Assembly: GCA_032690845.1 (NCBI GenBank)
Contig: CM064427.1
Location: forward strand, 14,953,501-15,017,500
DNA length: 64,000 nucleotides
DNA from: Eleusine coracana subsp. coracana
Lineage: Eukaryota; Streptophyta; Magnoliopsida; Poales; Poaceae
Reading direction: 5' to 3'
The position numbers were made by a program, and so were the translations under genes. The notes under the pieces are model-generated. The model saw only the letters and a program-made list of their open reading frames with translations. It was not told the origin of the DNA and made no database searches. Below, in pieces: positions 12,479 through 24,469 of this stretch; position 1 is the stretch's first letter; each line of letters begins with the position of its first letter.

Positions 12479-12940
12479 GTCGCCTTCTCTCTCTCTCCCG
12501 ACCTGGGCTTCTCTTGCAGCGAACAGCGGCGAGCAGATTGGGGAAGAACAGAAGACGGCCGCCGCCGACTTTATCTCCATGGTTTACGGGAGCGCGTGCC
12601 CTTCACACTACCAGGTGGGACCGAGCTGGGTACCCTGCGTGCCACCTACGCGAGTTTGAGGTGGGCTTGGGCATCCTGATTGCAGCTCAGCCAGATGGGC
12701 CGAATAGATAGTGGGCTTACACTTGACCTGGGCCGAGGGGATGGTACGTTAGAAGAACTGCTTGAGCCCAGCAACAGCTCCGTGTACGACCAAGTGGAGT
12801 GCGGCCGCAGAACGCCCCAAGTCCATCGGAGTCCATCCCTCGTTCTCTCACTCGCCGTCCCCCGATCGGCTCCGGCCACCGCCCCACCGTCTCTCGCCTT
12901 CTCGCCGGGTGCCCCCACGCCTCGCCCGTGATCCGCCGTG
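12479..12940. promoter_or_regulatory. Bidirectional promoter between the Clot exon and CDK5RAP3
   Basis: 462 bases separate two start codons pointing away from each other. The stretch is GC-rich, lacks a clear TATA box, and allows long but meaningless frames on both strands. A shared promoter is inferred from the spacing only. Confidence 0.4.
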
Positions 12941-15900
12941 ATGCACGACCCATCGGAGATCCGGAACCTTCCCATCGACATCGCCTTCGGCCGCCTCCAA
13001 GAGTGGCTCGTCGACCGCAAGCGGGTGCCGCAGGACTGGAGGAAGCGCCTCGCCGGAATCCGCGCACGGATCGCCGCCGCCTACGCCTCCCTGCCCCGGG
13101 ACCTGCACCCGTCTCTCCTCGCCCTCGAGCCCGAAGGTAGCGCCCTCCGTCCCTGCCTTTGTTAGGCGTTCCTCACACCCGTTCCTCTCGCTCTTGAGCC
13201 TGAAGGAGTTGCAGCCGTTCCTCTGCGCCTTCTGATTTCCTTTTCCTGGTTCAGAAATTGGGTACCTGGAAGCGAAGAAGATATACAGTATTCTTCTGGA
13301 CTCCAACACAGAGAGTCGCAACATATTTGGGCGCCTGAAAGGATCCGCGGTGAGATTTGTCTTTTTCTTCTATGATGAGACAGCTTTGCTGGCTCCTACG
13401 AGCATCAACATATGCTTTGATTGCGATTGATACATCCAGGGTGAATGGGAGGCCATCGTTAAGGCTTACGAGAAGGACCATGTCTTCCTTGGTGAGGCAG
13501 CCCAGATCATGGTGCAGAATGTGAACTATGACATGTATGAATTCTCTTCCTCAATCAACCTTTGGATTTGACTTGTGACTGAATTTGTGCTTAACTGAGC
13601 TTGATATCGCTAATTTTACTTGCTCTATTTTTTGTTGGCTCAAGTCCGTACCAGAGGAAGCAGATGCAGAAGAATCAGCAGCAGCTTGCAGAGCTCGACC
13701 GAAGGGAGGCTGACATTAAGCGACTTGCAGCTTTGTCAGCTACAAGATATGCAGAAGCTTGCAAGGAGCTTGGTCTGCAGGTCAACTTCTTAATCTTATT
13801 GGTGTTGGTTGGGCTGTATTCCTAGTTACTACGTTGTCCACTTACATTATATTCACATGGGTTGCAGGGTATAAATGTGAGGGAAGAACTGATAGAGTCT
13901 GCAAAAGAACTTCCATCTACATTTAGCAAAATATTGGAAGTCCTGAACGGTGATCCTGTCTCAAAGGCCATTGAGTTCTATACAACTTTTGTTAAGGAAT
14001 GCCATACTGAGGATAAGGTATTGTTAGGACTGTATAGGGATATCAGATATTGAATAAAAGAAATATTTGCATTAAGAAACTTTGTTTGGATTTTAACGAA
14101 CTTGTTCTTCTGAAATTCAGGGAAACTGTGATTCTGTGCTACACAATCTCAAACACTTACAGGCTAATCCTCCTTCTCTTCATGTCTCAGTATGTACTGA
14201 GGTGGAAAGTTCTCTTAAAGAGGCATCAAAATCTCATGATTCTACTGTGTCCGCCACAGGACAGAATGACTCTACTCCTGCATTTGATATAGATTGGGAC
14301 ATTTCTGTAGATACTAATGAAATTGATTGGGACATTGGTGCTGTGGAGCAACCTACTGAAGAATCTGGTGATGGTTTTGGATCATATGAGATTATTGATG
14401 CTAATATAGAGCTGGCAGGTTCTGAAAATTATGGTGTCAGTATTTCAGACAACCCATCTATGAACAAAGAGTCTGATATTTGCTGGGACATCAGTGCTGA
14501 TAGTTTGGAAGAAAATGTGCATGAAAATGCTAATACTGAGAATTCTGCAACTGAATTAGGGCAATCTCAAATGTTAGCTGAAGACAGAAGTCGGCTACTT
14601 GAGAAGGAATACAGGAATGATATTCTTGATGATTTACTAGAGGTATGCATTGATCATTTTATGCCCTCTTTTAGCCTTTAAATTGCAAAAATTGAATGTG
14701 CTCTTAAGATTCTGCTGCATAATTATCAATAATTGCCAATATCTAAGTCTTGAAGTTCTCCCTCCTCCATGTACTGATGTTATCCTCAAGTAGTTCATTT
14801 GATGACTAGTCTATTGTAGCAAGGATGCTTTATCATCCTTTTTGTTGTAAACAGATGCTTTTTTCTTCATTAATCACAGTGACGTTTTGTAATTATGTAA
14901 CCCATTAATTTATATAACAATTGAAACAGGTAAAGTCATTTTTGGTTCAACGTTTAGGGGAGATGAGCAATGCAGACACTTCATCTCTACAGCATCAGGT
15001 GCAAGCTGTGTCACCGTTTGTTCTTCAACAGTATGCTTCTGATACTTTGGAGAATATGCTTGTAGAGGTTTCTGCAGCAATCTCTTTGCTCACTCACCAG
15101 AAAACTCTTGACCTTATAATGATCCTTAACTCTAAAAGGTAAGAGGTTGTGAAGCTTTTTTCTCTCACTTATCTATTCATCGCTTTTACACTATTATTTC
15201 TTAGAGCATTCTCAAAACTCAAAAGAACATAGTGTCTTTTCATTGCATGATGTTTCTATATTGTTTTTATCTGAATATTGTTTGTTGTTCCGATTCCAAG
15301 GTTTCTTGATAGATTAGTATCAACCTTGGAAGAGAAGAAGCATCATGAGGTGAAGCTAAGAGAAGGCTTAGGTGACTTGTCTGTTAAGCGCATGGAGTTG
15401 CAAAACGCTCTATCATCATCCTGGCCAAAGCAAGTAAGTGGATATCTGTCTTGTAGCTACTGCAACTTTCTCGAGCATCGGCTAACAAATGGCTACAAAA
15501 CATTATGGAGTCGTGCATGATATCTGATCCATGTAAAAGCTGTCATTTAAATTTGGACTAGAAAAATATCATGTTGTGATAATATTTATTCTCTTTCTTG
15601 CATCCATTGTTACTATCCATTTAGTGAAATATTGCTCCTCTGTTTAGCAGTATAAGTCCATCTTTTGGGATGTGATGTTTCACCATGCGCATAGATTGAG
15701 GACTTCAAGAGTTTAGATAGGAGTGGTTATTTACTGGTGCATTATCACTTGGTGCACACAATGCTGTAAAAGACTAAGACTTTTAGTAGTTAATTGGTCA
15801 TATATTTTATTAGCTAGTCCAAAAATACTCCCCTAGTTTTCCCTAAGCGTAGGATAACCCCCTGAATTATAAAACTATTATCTTAACCCCCTCCATACCC

Positions 15901-16233
15901 AGGACCAGATCACTTTACACCTTTTGTTCTAAAACACGCCAGTGTCATTAACTATTTGTAAGGTTTCATAGTTGGTTGCCTTTTTGTGCTTTCTGTTGCT
16001 AGTAGCCAGTATCCCCCATACATTTGTTTTCATTTGATAAAAACATGAAGTTTGTTCACTAAATACTTGCATTATATCTGTATCACTTACAGGAGGCTGC
16101 AATTACAAAATCAAGGGAACTAAAGAAGTTGTGCGAGACAATGTTATCATCTGTTTTTGATGGCAGACCAGTACATATAATTGGAGAAATCAATAATCTA
16201 CTGAGCTCAAGTGTTAGTCAATTAGCTGGATGA
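12941..16233 (+). CDS. CDK5RAP3-like protein (C53), UFMylation and ER-phagy adaptor, 558 aa
   Basis: Homologue of CDK5RAP3/C53/LZAP, which works with the UFM1 ligase UFL1 and DDRGK1 at the ER and in plants acts as an ATG8-binding ER-phagy receptor. Nine exons: 12941-13136, 13255-13349, 13440-13534, 13645-13780, 13868-14017, 14121-14642, 14930-15138, 15301-15433, 16093-16233, together 1677 nt and open throughout. The N-terminus (IRNLPIDIAFGRLQEWLVDR) and the stretch after it are family hallmarks; residues about 120-160 and 440-530 look coiled-coil. Exon 6 encodes an acidic, probably disordered region with IDWD at 281-284 and 292-295 and ICWD at 344-347. These fit the shuffled ATG8-interacting motifs known in C53. 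The ATG is the first in the exon and gives the conserved start. The long intron 8 (15434-16092) carries no gene. Confidence 0.93.
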
Positions 16234-17343
16234 TTGTACCTTGTTCCCGAACCAAAATAATATGAGATCGAAAGAAGGTTATAATCTTATATTACATACT
16301 TTTGGATATTTATCCTTTGTGTTCTTTTTATGCCTGAAACTTGAAATGTCAGTTTGCTTGATTATGACATTAATTAATGTGGAATGTCAGATATTAGTGA
16401 TTACAGACATCAAAGAACACATAATGAATGCTTGTGTAGGTTGAGAATGAGGGAGAAGAAAGTAGCTATAAAACGCTGATACACACACCTCAGTATCCAG
16501 TCAATAAATATAGATTATTACTACGGATACAATTCTGGATATATATTGGGTGCCTTTTGGAAACAGCAAGCTCAGCTTAGAAATGTCTGATATGCCTCAT
16601 CCCTGCCCCAAATGATCCAGGCAATCTTGAAGTTTTCTTTTGTTTTCTCAAATACGTAGGAGAGCTGCATATCATCGCTTTAAGAAGAGAAAGTAATACA
16701 CAGTCACACACTTTAAGAATACATTCACGCCACATATTACATGATGAACATGACATCATGGTCTCTAACCAGTAAGAGCATGAAGCTGCGCCGACCCCCT
16801 AGCACCATCTAAGCGCCAGAGATGGCCTGGGTTCTGATATTTAAGTTGCAGAGCTCTGTATGGACCTGAGTTCCAAGTTGTGCCTTTTGGAGATGTGGAG
16901 GCTGGTATTGTGGAGCATGAAGCAAATGATGATGTACAAGCAGTGTTAGGCTAGACTGATTGCAAAGTGCAACTCTGGTTTATGTAGTTTTGTTTCTACT
17001 TTTTGACCTTTTGGCTGTTTCTCACAATGATGTATATCATATGAAAGTTATTTCCAATGGCGCAAGGTTGATTTGCATTTTAGATGATACATCTTAATAA
17101 CTTGTTGAAAAGTTGTAGTGAGATAACTCATTATGTCATTGACTGACATTTTATTTGGGATCCCACTGTGGCATGTGAGGAATCAAACCTGTTATATGTT
17201 AACCTCTAACTTTAGACATACGAGTGTCTTATGGCGACTATATCTATTGCATGACCCATCTTTGGTTGAATTATTCAAGATACTTTATTGCACTGATAAT
17301 GTTCCTCCATGAGAGAAACTTTAGATTTGCACTGTACAAAGTT
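16234..17343. other. Tail-to-tail intergenic region
   Basis: Holds the 3' UTRs of CDK5RAP3 (plus strand) and the beta-glucosidase (minus strand). AT-rich, no coding signal that I trust, no repeat with clear ends. Confidence 0.6.
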
Positions 17344-18004
17344 TTATTCATGAAGGAAATTATGAAACCACTGGCTGGAACGCTTTGGATATCTTTTCAA
17401 ACCGTCCTTGTAGTCGATGTAATTAATACCAAATCTAACAGTATAACCATCCTTCCATTCGAAGTTGTCAAATAGTGACCATGCAAAGTATCCTCGTACA
17501 TCAACTCCTCCCCTGGCATGTCAGAATAATATTTTGCTTTTAGTACTTAAGCTTATATCACATTCATATTTCAAGATTCTTTTTTTTTATAACAGTTACC
17601 AAACTTACTTGATGGCTCTTTGAATGTAGAATAGGTGTTGCCTGTAGAATTCTATTCTGGTATTGTCGTTTAAGGCTTCTTGAAGTGATAGGTGCTCATT
17701 GTTAACCTCATCAACACCTGTAGTATAAGTAATGTATCAGTCACTGGTAGCTTCTTAGGTAAGCAGTAGAACAAACAACAAGGATATCATAGACTGTGGT
17801 TATGTTGCTGTACCATTTTCTGTGATATAGATTGTAGGATTGTTGTATGTCTTCTTTGTGTACAGCAGGAGTTCTTCTATTCCTTTTGGATAGATGTAAA
17901 GCCAAGGAGATCCAGCCTGGAAGAACATATTTTAGTACTTTTATGCCTTTTATGCATGTGATATCTCTTTCTATATGAGCTACTATCTTAGGGTTGAAAT
18001 GGCA

Positions 18005-18059
<55 letters not shown>

Positions 18060-21000
18060 GACCAAGGGGAGAGACGTCCCCTGACATTTTTTAAGAGGAT
18101 GCCGCGCTCGAACCCAGGTCTGCTGGGCAACTCGCTTCCTCTGCGAGCTGCTAGCCAGTCGGCCTGCGAGAGCTTGGCAATTGCAACTCTGAAACATAAC
18201 ATGAAGTGAGTCCTTTATTGTCGACCCAGTTACTTCTTTGAAACATGAGACAATATGATTCTTTTTCTCATTATTGTTAAGGAAGTCACACCTTTGGACC
18301 AATAGCTGCCCCGTTTCTTTCCACTGTTTTTGCATGTAGAGAACTATTAGTTCACACAAACAACTTGAATATAGAACAGAAATAACCTGGCTTATACGGT
18401 TACCTGTTTGATTAGTGAGTGAATCAGTATTGTAGCTTGTGTTGCCGTTGTTATTATGTTTAGTATTCTGAGCATATCTTGCTGTATAGTAATTGAGTCC
18501 GATGAAGTCGAATGACCCATTTACGGCTTTTGACTGTTCTTCTGTGAATTGAGGTAGTCTGTTACCAACCAGTGTTCTCATGCTTACTGGATAGTCTCCC
18601 TTGGTCAACGGATCCATGAACCTGCTCAAATTATTGCTTGTGTCTAAAAACGTTTGCAAGAATCTAATCACACTGTCATGGAACTCTTGATGGGCGATAA
18701 ATATTTATAAGAATCTTTCCAGAAGTAATATCATGAAACTTGAATTAGAACTTGATATTTATCTTGGATCTGATTTAATAAAAACTCACCAGCCATACAT
18801 AAAATCCAATGCACGCTTGGTAGCAGCCTGGTCTTTCTTGGAATTTGAGTAGGGAATAATCCAATTGCTTACAATAGTAATTCCTATTTTTCCTTTCTGG
18901 TCCTGCTACATGATTAATAGTAGTCACCATCAAGTATGAAGAAGAAAGATGTCAAGCTATATGCTAATGATTATATGAATTTGAAGTAAGTGTTTTAAGT
19001 GTCTGAAGGTTACTAACATTCTCGTATGTAGTTTGTGGTACTTTTTATTTGCCAGTTCTATTGTTAATCCGTAACACTAGAACTAGAATGTATCTGGCCT
19101 GTGGCAGTGATCTAGGTATTGCCCTTTTCTCAGCAAAGGCAAAAGGAGATACACCTTATTCTCTTAAACTATGTGTCGTGATATTCAATCACCTTTAACT
19201 AAATCACACTGCAATAAATCTTTTGACGTGCTTAAATGCATTCTGTATTTGTTTTTAATGAATTGGATGCATTCTGTACTGGAATTGAATGCATTCTGTA
19301 CTGAACATCAGTATTTATTTACTTTTTGTTACTGAACTAATAAGATTTACTTTTTGTTACTGAAGTAATAAGGTTCCCTTGAACTGCTGTACCTGGTATC
19401 TGTCTTTGTACTCTTGAACTGCTGCTGCATGAGCGAGAAGCTGGTTATGAGCTACAATATAAGGTTCCCTTCCTGAGTCTCCCATGGTACATCCAGAGTT
19501 TTCCCGAGAGGAGCACCTGCCAGGTGCTAAGAAACCACTGGAATAGCCACCAATACTGAAGCTCCAAGGCTCATTAAATGTTATCCAGTTCTTTACCCTG
19601 TCACCAAACTCCCTAAAGCAGACATCGGCATAGTCGCGGAAATCTTCCCTGATAGTGTTGGGTCAAGCTATTAGTGTCTCGTTCTTAGTTATCATCTAGT
19701 TTCAAGAATATTCTTATTCATGATCCAAGTTTGTAGTTTGATGTTCCATTTATGGAGAGTTATGTGGCTTGATAGATGAAATTACTTACACGATAAGATG
19801 GCTTAAGAAGCCTCCATACAGCTGTTCTAGTGCTTGTGGGGAGTCCCAGTGAAAAAGGGTCACAAATGGTTCGATTCCTGCACATTGGCCAGATATTAAG
19901 TTGCATTGAGAAATTATTTTTCACTGTAACATTTGTTTGTTTGAGAAGAAACCTTCTGAAATTAGCTTATTTATGAGATTGTTGTAGTATTTGATTCCTT
20001 CCATATTGACTCCTCCGCTCAATTTTCCATCTGCATCCATGAATATATCATTGCATTAGCTAGGGGATTGGGATCAGTCATCACTGGTTCTATTTAATCT
20101 TGGTTGTTCTCTGTAGAATGTATTATTGTTTTTTTTTGCAGATAAAAACAAATGTTCCTGTTTTTTACCACATCAGTACTTCCAAGTGGTCATTTGGGAT
20201 ATGTTCAAAGGTGATGGATTATGGAATGTGGCACATCTAAGGTCTATTTAATCATTTGTAGCATTATTCTTCTTCCATTTGCTTAGAACATCTTTTGTGC
20301 ATGAGAATATGCTGGAAGAACTTACTAGGCAAAATTCTTGTCCAAGAAATAGAAAATCTGTAGGCATTAAAGCCTGTATCCTTCATGATTTTGACATCCT
20401 CCTGTATTCAGTGAGTGAAATCTGATAAATGTTGGGAAAAAAGTAAATGAGGTGAGTAGCTAGGAATAGGATGATGATTTATAGGATAATACCTGATAAC
20501 GGTGGTAGGAATCAATTGCTATATCTCCGTTGCTTCCATTTGCTATCTTCTCTGTATAGTGAATTATAGGGGCTTAGAACAATGAATCATACTTAAAGAC
20601 TCTAGACTAGATTTAAACAAACCTTGGTTGCGATTCGGAATCTTATTTGATATAGCAGGTTTGTTATCAGAAATTTGTCTCTTCCTCCTGTAAATAGTTC
20701 AATCCTCTAGTCTTAAATCAAGTACTCGAGTCTATGAATATTGTTGAATTAGTTTGGACTTTTGACTTCTAAACAGAGATCTCATTCATCTTTTGCAAGT
20801 TAAGATATTAAAACTGTGGAGGGCATATCAACGAACAACCAATTGCCTTTGTATGTCTAGTGGTACATGCTTTTGCATGATCTTATGGTCATGGTCAAAG
20901 GACTATAAATAAATATTTTGCATCGAAGTTAGTGAATGAATTATTAAACAATGTCAAGTGCAGCAGGTTGTATGCTACATCTACATCGGTACTATTTTTT

Positions 21001-21513
21001 GAATTCGCATGATCATGATATCAAGTTGCCTAAATACTATATGTCATATGTTTATGATTTTCAATGGATTTGTTTGCTCGGAAGTTGAGGGATATGGTGT
21101 CTGCAATTTTATTTCATCAATATCTTGTTTTGGCCTAGTCAATTGGTTTCCAAGCAATTGGTTTGTGGTTCAGCCGTTGATTATTTGATAACAACATGGT
21201 AGGTAATAATTTACAAAACTTTGTGACCTGGGTGATTGTGAGTGAAGGTGTCCCAGATGCTGGCTCCTCTGCCACCTTCCCTCACAGCTCCTTCATACTG
21301 TAGCAAGCATGTAAATTACTTAATCGGGGCAAAAACTATCCAAGCGTTCACTACTTTCCAGATGTTTTTAGAACTTACCTGATACGCGGAGGATGCTGTG
21401 CCAAAGAGGAAGCACTTGGGGAACTGGCTCCTCGAAACCTTGCCTGGTTTCACCGTCGAAGCTCCGGTGAAGAATGGCAAGAAAAGGAGCAGAAGAAGCG
21501 TAAGCCGCGACAT
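17344..21513 (-). CDS. GH1 beta-glucosidase, secreted, 13 exons, 501 aa
   Basis: Retaining family-1 glycoside hydrolase that cleaves beta-glucosides; the natural substrate cannot be read from sequence. Exons in transcript order: 21379-21513, 21228-21297, 20493-20551, 20326-20401, 19953-20030, 19790-19877, 19393-19648, 18790-18902, 18404-18621, 18292-18323, 17814-17916, 17609-17717, 17344-17512, total 1506 nt without internal stop. Thirteen exons is the ancestral pattern of plant GH1 genes. Residues 1-18 form a signal peptide (MSRLTLLLLLFLPFFTG). The acid/base glutamate is E195 in TFNEP and the nucleophile is E408 in YITENG, so both catalytic residues are present. FPKCFLFGTASSAYQ and GYFAWSLFDNFEW bound the barrel. 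Intron 10 contains a TA microsatellite and a SINE-like piece without harm to the splice sites. Secretion to apoplast or vacuole is expected. Confidence 0.93.
18007..18054. repeat. (TA)24 microsatellite in a beta-glucosidase intron
   Basis: 48 bases of uninterrupted TA inside intron 10 (exons 10 and 11 flank it). It adjoins the SINE-like segment, so it may be that element's tail. Confidence 0.9.
18055..18200 (-). repeat. Possible tRNA-derived SINE insertion
   Basis: On the minus strand the segment has a B-box-like GGTTCGAGCGC (18108-18118) and, upstream, an A-box-like TGGCTAGCAGC. Both resemble the internal Pol III promoter of tRNA-derived SINEs. It then runs into the TA repeat, a plausible simple-sequence tail. 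Orientation is the same as the host gene. I found no convincing target duplication, so this stays a candidate. Confidence 0.35.
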
Positions 21514-21549
21514 GGCTGCTGCGCTTGCGGAATGTGTTCACCGGGGCTC

Positions 21550-21557
21550 TATTTATA
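21550..21557 (-). promoter_or_regulatory. TATA box of the beta-glucosidase
   Basis: TATAAATA on the minus strand, 37 bases before the start codon. This implies a very short 5' UTR. Confidence 0.7.
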
Positions 21558-24034
21558 GCTGATTCTAGGGAAGCATTTTGTTTGATGGTGAACAAAGAAA
21601 ACATAATTTGTCATGTGCAGCTGTTTCACGATATCCTCTTTGCCAGTGATGCCACTGATCATCCCAGCAAAAATCCTTGCCTAGCTGATACATAATCCAT
21701 GTGAGACCCCTTGTCTTTTCGACGCAGCCAGACAAAGATGCACGGTTTGCCTACTGTTTTAGTTGTTCGGGTTGTACTTTCAGGTGTCTATCTGATGGTG
21801 TGTTTAGGAAAAAAGTGCACTTTGGATTGCGTGTTTTAAGGATTTTGGGTCATGTTTGTACTGAATGTAGTAAAAAACAATGCACATCTTTGTAGAAAAT
21901 GCAAAGGTTTTGTGCTTAATGGGCAAGTCAGATAACTGTTCAGTACAAGAAAGATGGGTGAATCTTGTCGCCTTTGTGATAGAAAAACGAATAAACTTCA
22001 GTAGCGATCCGAAATCTTGTACGCTTGGGTTAGCTAGATAAGACTAGATTAGTGTTTGTTTGATTTCATAATTTAACATATGTATGTCATATTTTTCATA
22101 GAATAAAATGTTGCCTTTAGCTTTAGGAGCTTTCTGAACCGTAACAAATTTTTACCTAAGCAGTGTTCATAACAGGGGCGACATACACAGTTCACTGTCT
22201 CAGAAATGAGTTTTGGGATTCAAGATTCTAAAAAATTTGAACTAAATCCCAAATTTTCTCGGAAGTGATCTTCCCCCGTCTACCAATTTTGAATGACAAT
22301 GGATATAATATGATTCCTCGCAAAGGAGCATTCCCAAACACCGGAATCAACGATGTGGGAGGCAGAAAGTGGGAGCCTCCAGTCGCATCGCTGTCCAACT
22401 ATCCAACCATGATCTCCTCATCAATAAATAACACGATAAAACCTATCCAAATGCCAGAACAGGTCAACGAAGCATCCTCCTTTTTCCCTAGAGTAGGGCT
22501 ACGGCACCACGGCTTGCCGGAGCAGTGAGAGTGAGCTCCTCAATCCTTCCCTGGAAGCCAACTTCCATGGTTGCCGTAGATTCAGGTTCGTCATACTTGC
22601 CAAATCCGGCAAGGCGCACTGCGTTTAGGACTAGTGGAAGTTTGAAATATTGGCATTTCAAAGTTTGCTCTCCATTCGTCGCCGACTTTTGAGATTGGAA
22701 GCATTTCGCCACGTGCAAGAATGGCGAAGTGATTATGGGTTTATTTGGTTGCCCTCCTTATAATTTGGTAACCTTACCAATTTAGAGCTACGAAAGCTCA
22801 GTTCGTTAAAGGCTATCTTCTTAAATCTTAAGTGCGAATTTAGGTGTCTAGAAGTCACCTACTAGTACTTCTTACATGGTTGGTCTAAATATTTTTTGTA
22901 AAAAAAAAAAACAAACAGAGCATCATATTTGGTGTATCTAAAATTTTTGCAAGTCTATGTTTCATTGATAATACTTATATTTCAACTCTTTCCTTTCTCT
23001 TTGCTAACTTCTGGCTTAGCAACTAAGAACATATTTAATTTTTGATAGGCTGAATTTTGGTGGAACAAGTCCGGGAAAAGAAACATAAACATCGTTTTTC
23101 AAGTGGAAAACACTATCATGGTGTCTAAAGCATATCTTTGTTAATGCACGATAATAATACCACTAGTTTTAGTAGTAGTGGTGCCGTAGGTTTATTGTGG
23201 CTAGTTTCGCTGTTCATTCGTCGTTCTCAAGGGGGGCAATAATGTGTGTTATAGTATAGTTTATGCTACTTGCTACCAGAAAAAGAAATGTAATGCTATA
23301 TTCTTCGACAACATTATAACCTTGCAACCTTCATGGCTGATGAATTTTTCCAATTATTAATATGTTAGCACCTGAAGCCTCAAGAGACAATGAAGGTCGC
23401 GGTATCAGCTGGTAAACAGAAGTATTTTCGAGATTCAGTATTAGATTCTTGTGCATGTTCAGTCTTGAGCAGGCAAATTGCACAATGAATGCCAATGGCC
23501 AAACATGCATACAGTTAATAACGAAACAAAGATCTCAACAAGTTGAACAGGTGAACAGAATGAACATCGAACTTTCATGTGCAAAAGCGCAATAGATCAC
23601 AAAGCTGAAACTCATGATACCCTGAATTAATAAGAACTAGGAATACCTGCCAATGTAATGCAATTGCAAGCAAGTATAACCCTGATAAGATCACCGAAGA
23701 AAGATGCATGAATCATTGTGCTAGCACAGTTCGTTGGTGTGGAGCAAAATATGGTGCTAAGCAATCAAGTCACTAGTCACCTGTCCATAATAACCTGGAG
23801 CAACTAGATGTGGAGCTGCAGTAGTTCACTAGTTCATACATTATCTTAATCAACATAAGCAAAACTTTCATGGCTTGCAGGTTGTACTCAGTATATGTTT
23901 ATACTCATGTAGGGCTTAGCAATCACCAAGATGACAAAAAAAAAAATTGAAGATTACTACTAAATTGTGAAGCTGCCAAAATTGAATAGCAGATGCCTAA
24001 CGGATGCCCAAGAATCTCTCTCATTCTAATCAAC
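21558..24034. other. Intergenic, about 2.5 kb
   Basis: No gene I can support. A minus-strand frame at 22488-22718 has a protein-like look around GFGKYDEPESTATMEVGF, but I recognise no family and it lacks neighbouring exons. It may be a fragment of a captured or lost gene. The rest is AT-rich. Confidence 0.45.
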
Positions 24035-24469
24035 CTATAGCCCCGCCTCCGCCGCTCGCCGTGGCGTGCTCTTACGGCGACTTCCGACCTGGCGGAAGCC
24101 ATTGGACCTGGTTGACTCATCGTTGCTGGATCGAGTACTAGAGCTGTTCTCCTCCATGTCAAGATTTGAATCCTCTTCTTCCTTGGGCACCCTGTTCCTC
24201 TTGTTGGCACCAGTTCCAGCAGAGATATTTTCAGCTCTTGACGCTTTCAGTTTGGCATCACCCCCTGCTCCCACTTGATAGTCCTCATCACCATCGTCAA
24301 CCTCCTCCAGATTCTTCACCTCTACTTGATTTATCTTCTCGGCAACGCGCTTTTGGGGCCTTCCCCTCCTCTTCCTCGCAGGCACAACGACTTCTTCACC
24401 GCTGCTACCCTTATCCTCATGGGTCCTGCCATTAGTAAGCTTCCTGCCCCTGCCTCTTCCTCTACCCAT
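24035..24469 (-). CDS. Small AT-hook nuclear protein, 144 aa
   Basis: Single-exon frame starting MGRGRGRGRK and ending TPRRAAEAGL. It contains an AT-hook at residues about 32-41 (RKRRGRPQKR, core RGRP), which binds the minor groove of AT-rich DNA. It is very rich in charged residues and serines, contains acidic stretches such as VDDGDEDY and EEEDSNLDMEE, and is probably disordered and nuclear. The conserved tail NGFRQVGSRRKSTPRRAAEAG recurs in small plant proteins of unknown role as I remember them. The start is the first ATG. A 5'-UTR intron reaching to about 25 kb is possible, because the region upstream is non-coding and T-rich. No function beyond likely chromatin binding can be given. Confidence 0.7.
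   Translation of the reverse strand: MGRGRGRGRKLTNGRTHEDKGSSGEEVVVPARKRRGRPQKRVAEKINQVEVKNLEEVDDGDEDYQVGAGGDAKLKASRAENISAGTGANKRNRVPKEEEDSNLDMEENSSSTRSSNDESTRSNGFRQVGSRRKSTPRRAAEAGL

Noticed and set aside
12314..13140. Several long frames on both strands at the divergent promoter and CDK5RAP3 exon 1
   Set aside because: Shadows of the Clot exon and CDK5RAP3 exon 1 in GC-rich DNA.
18390..18420. Stop in the beta-glucosidase frame after NQTG
   Set aside because: The frame simply runs into an intron; a good donor at 18403 and a 32-base exon restore the family sequence.
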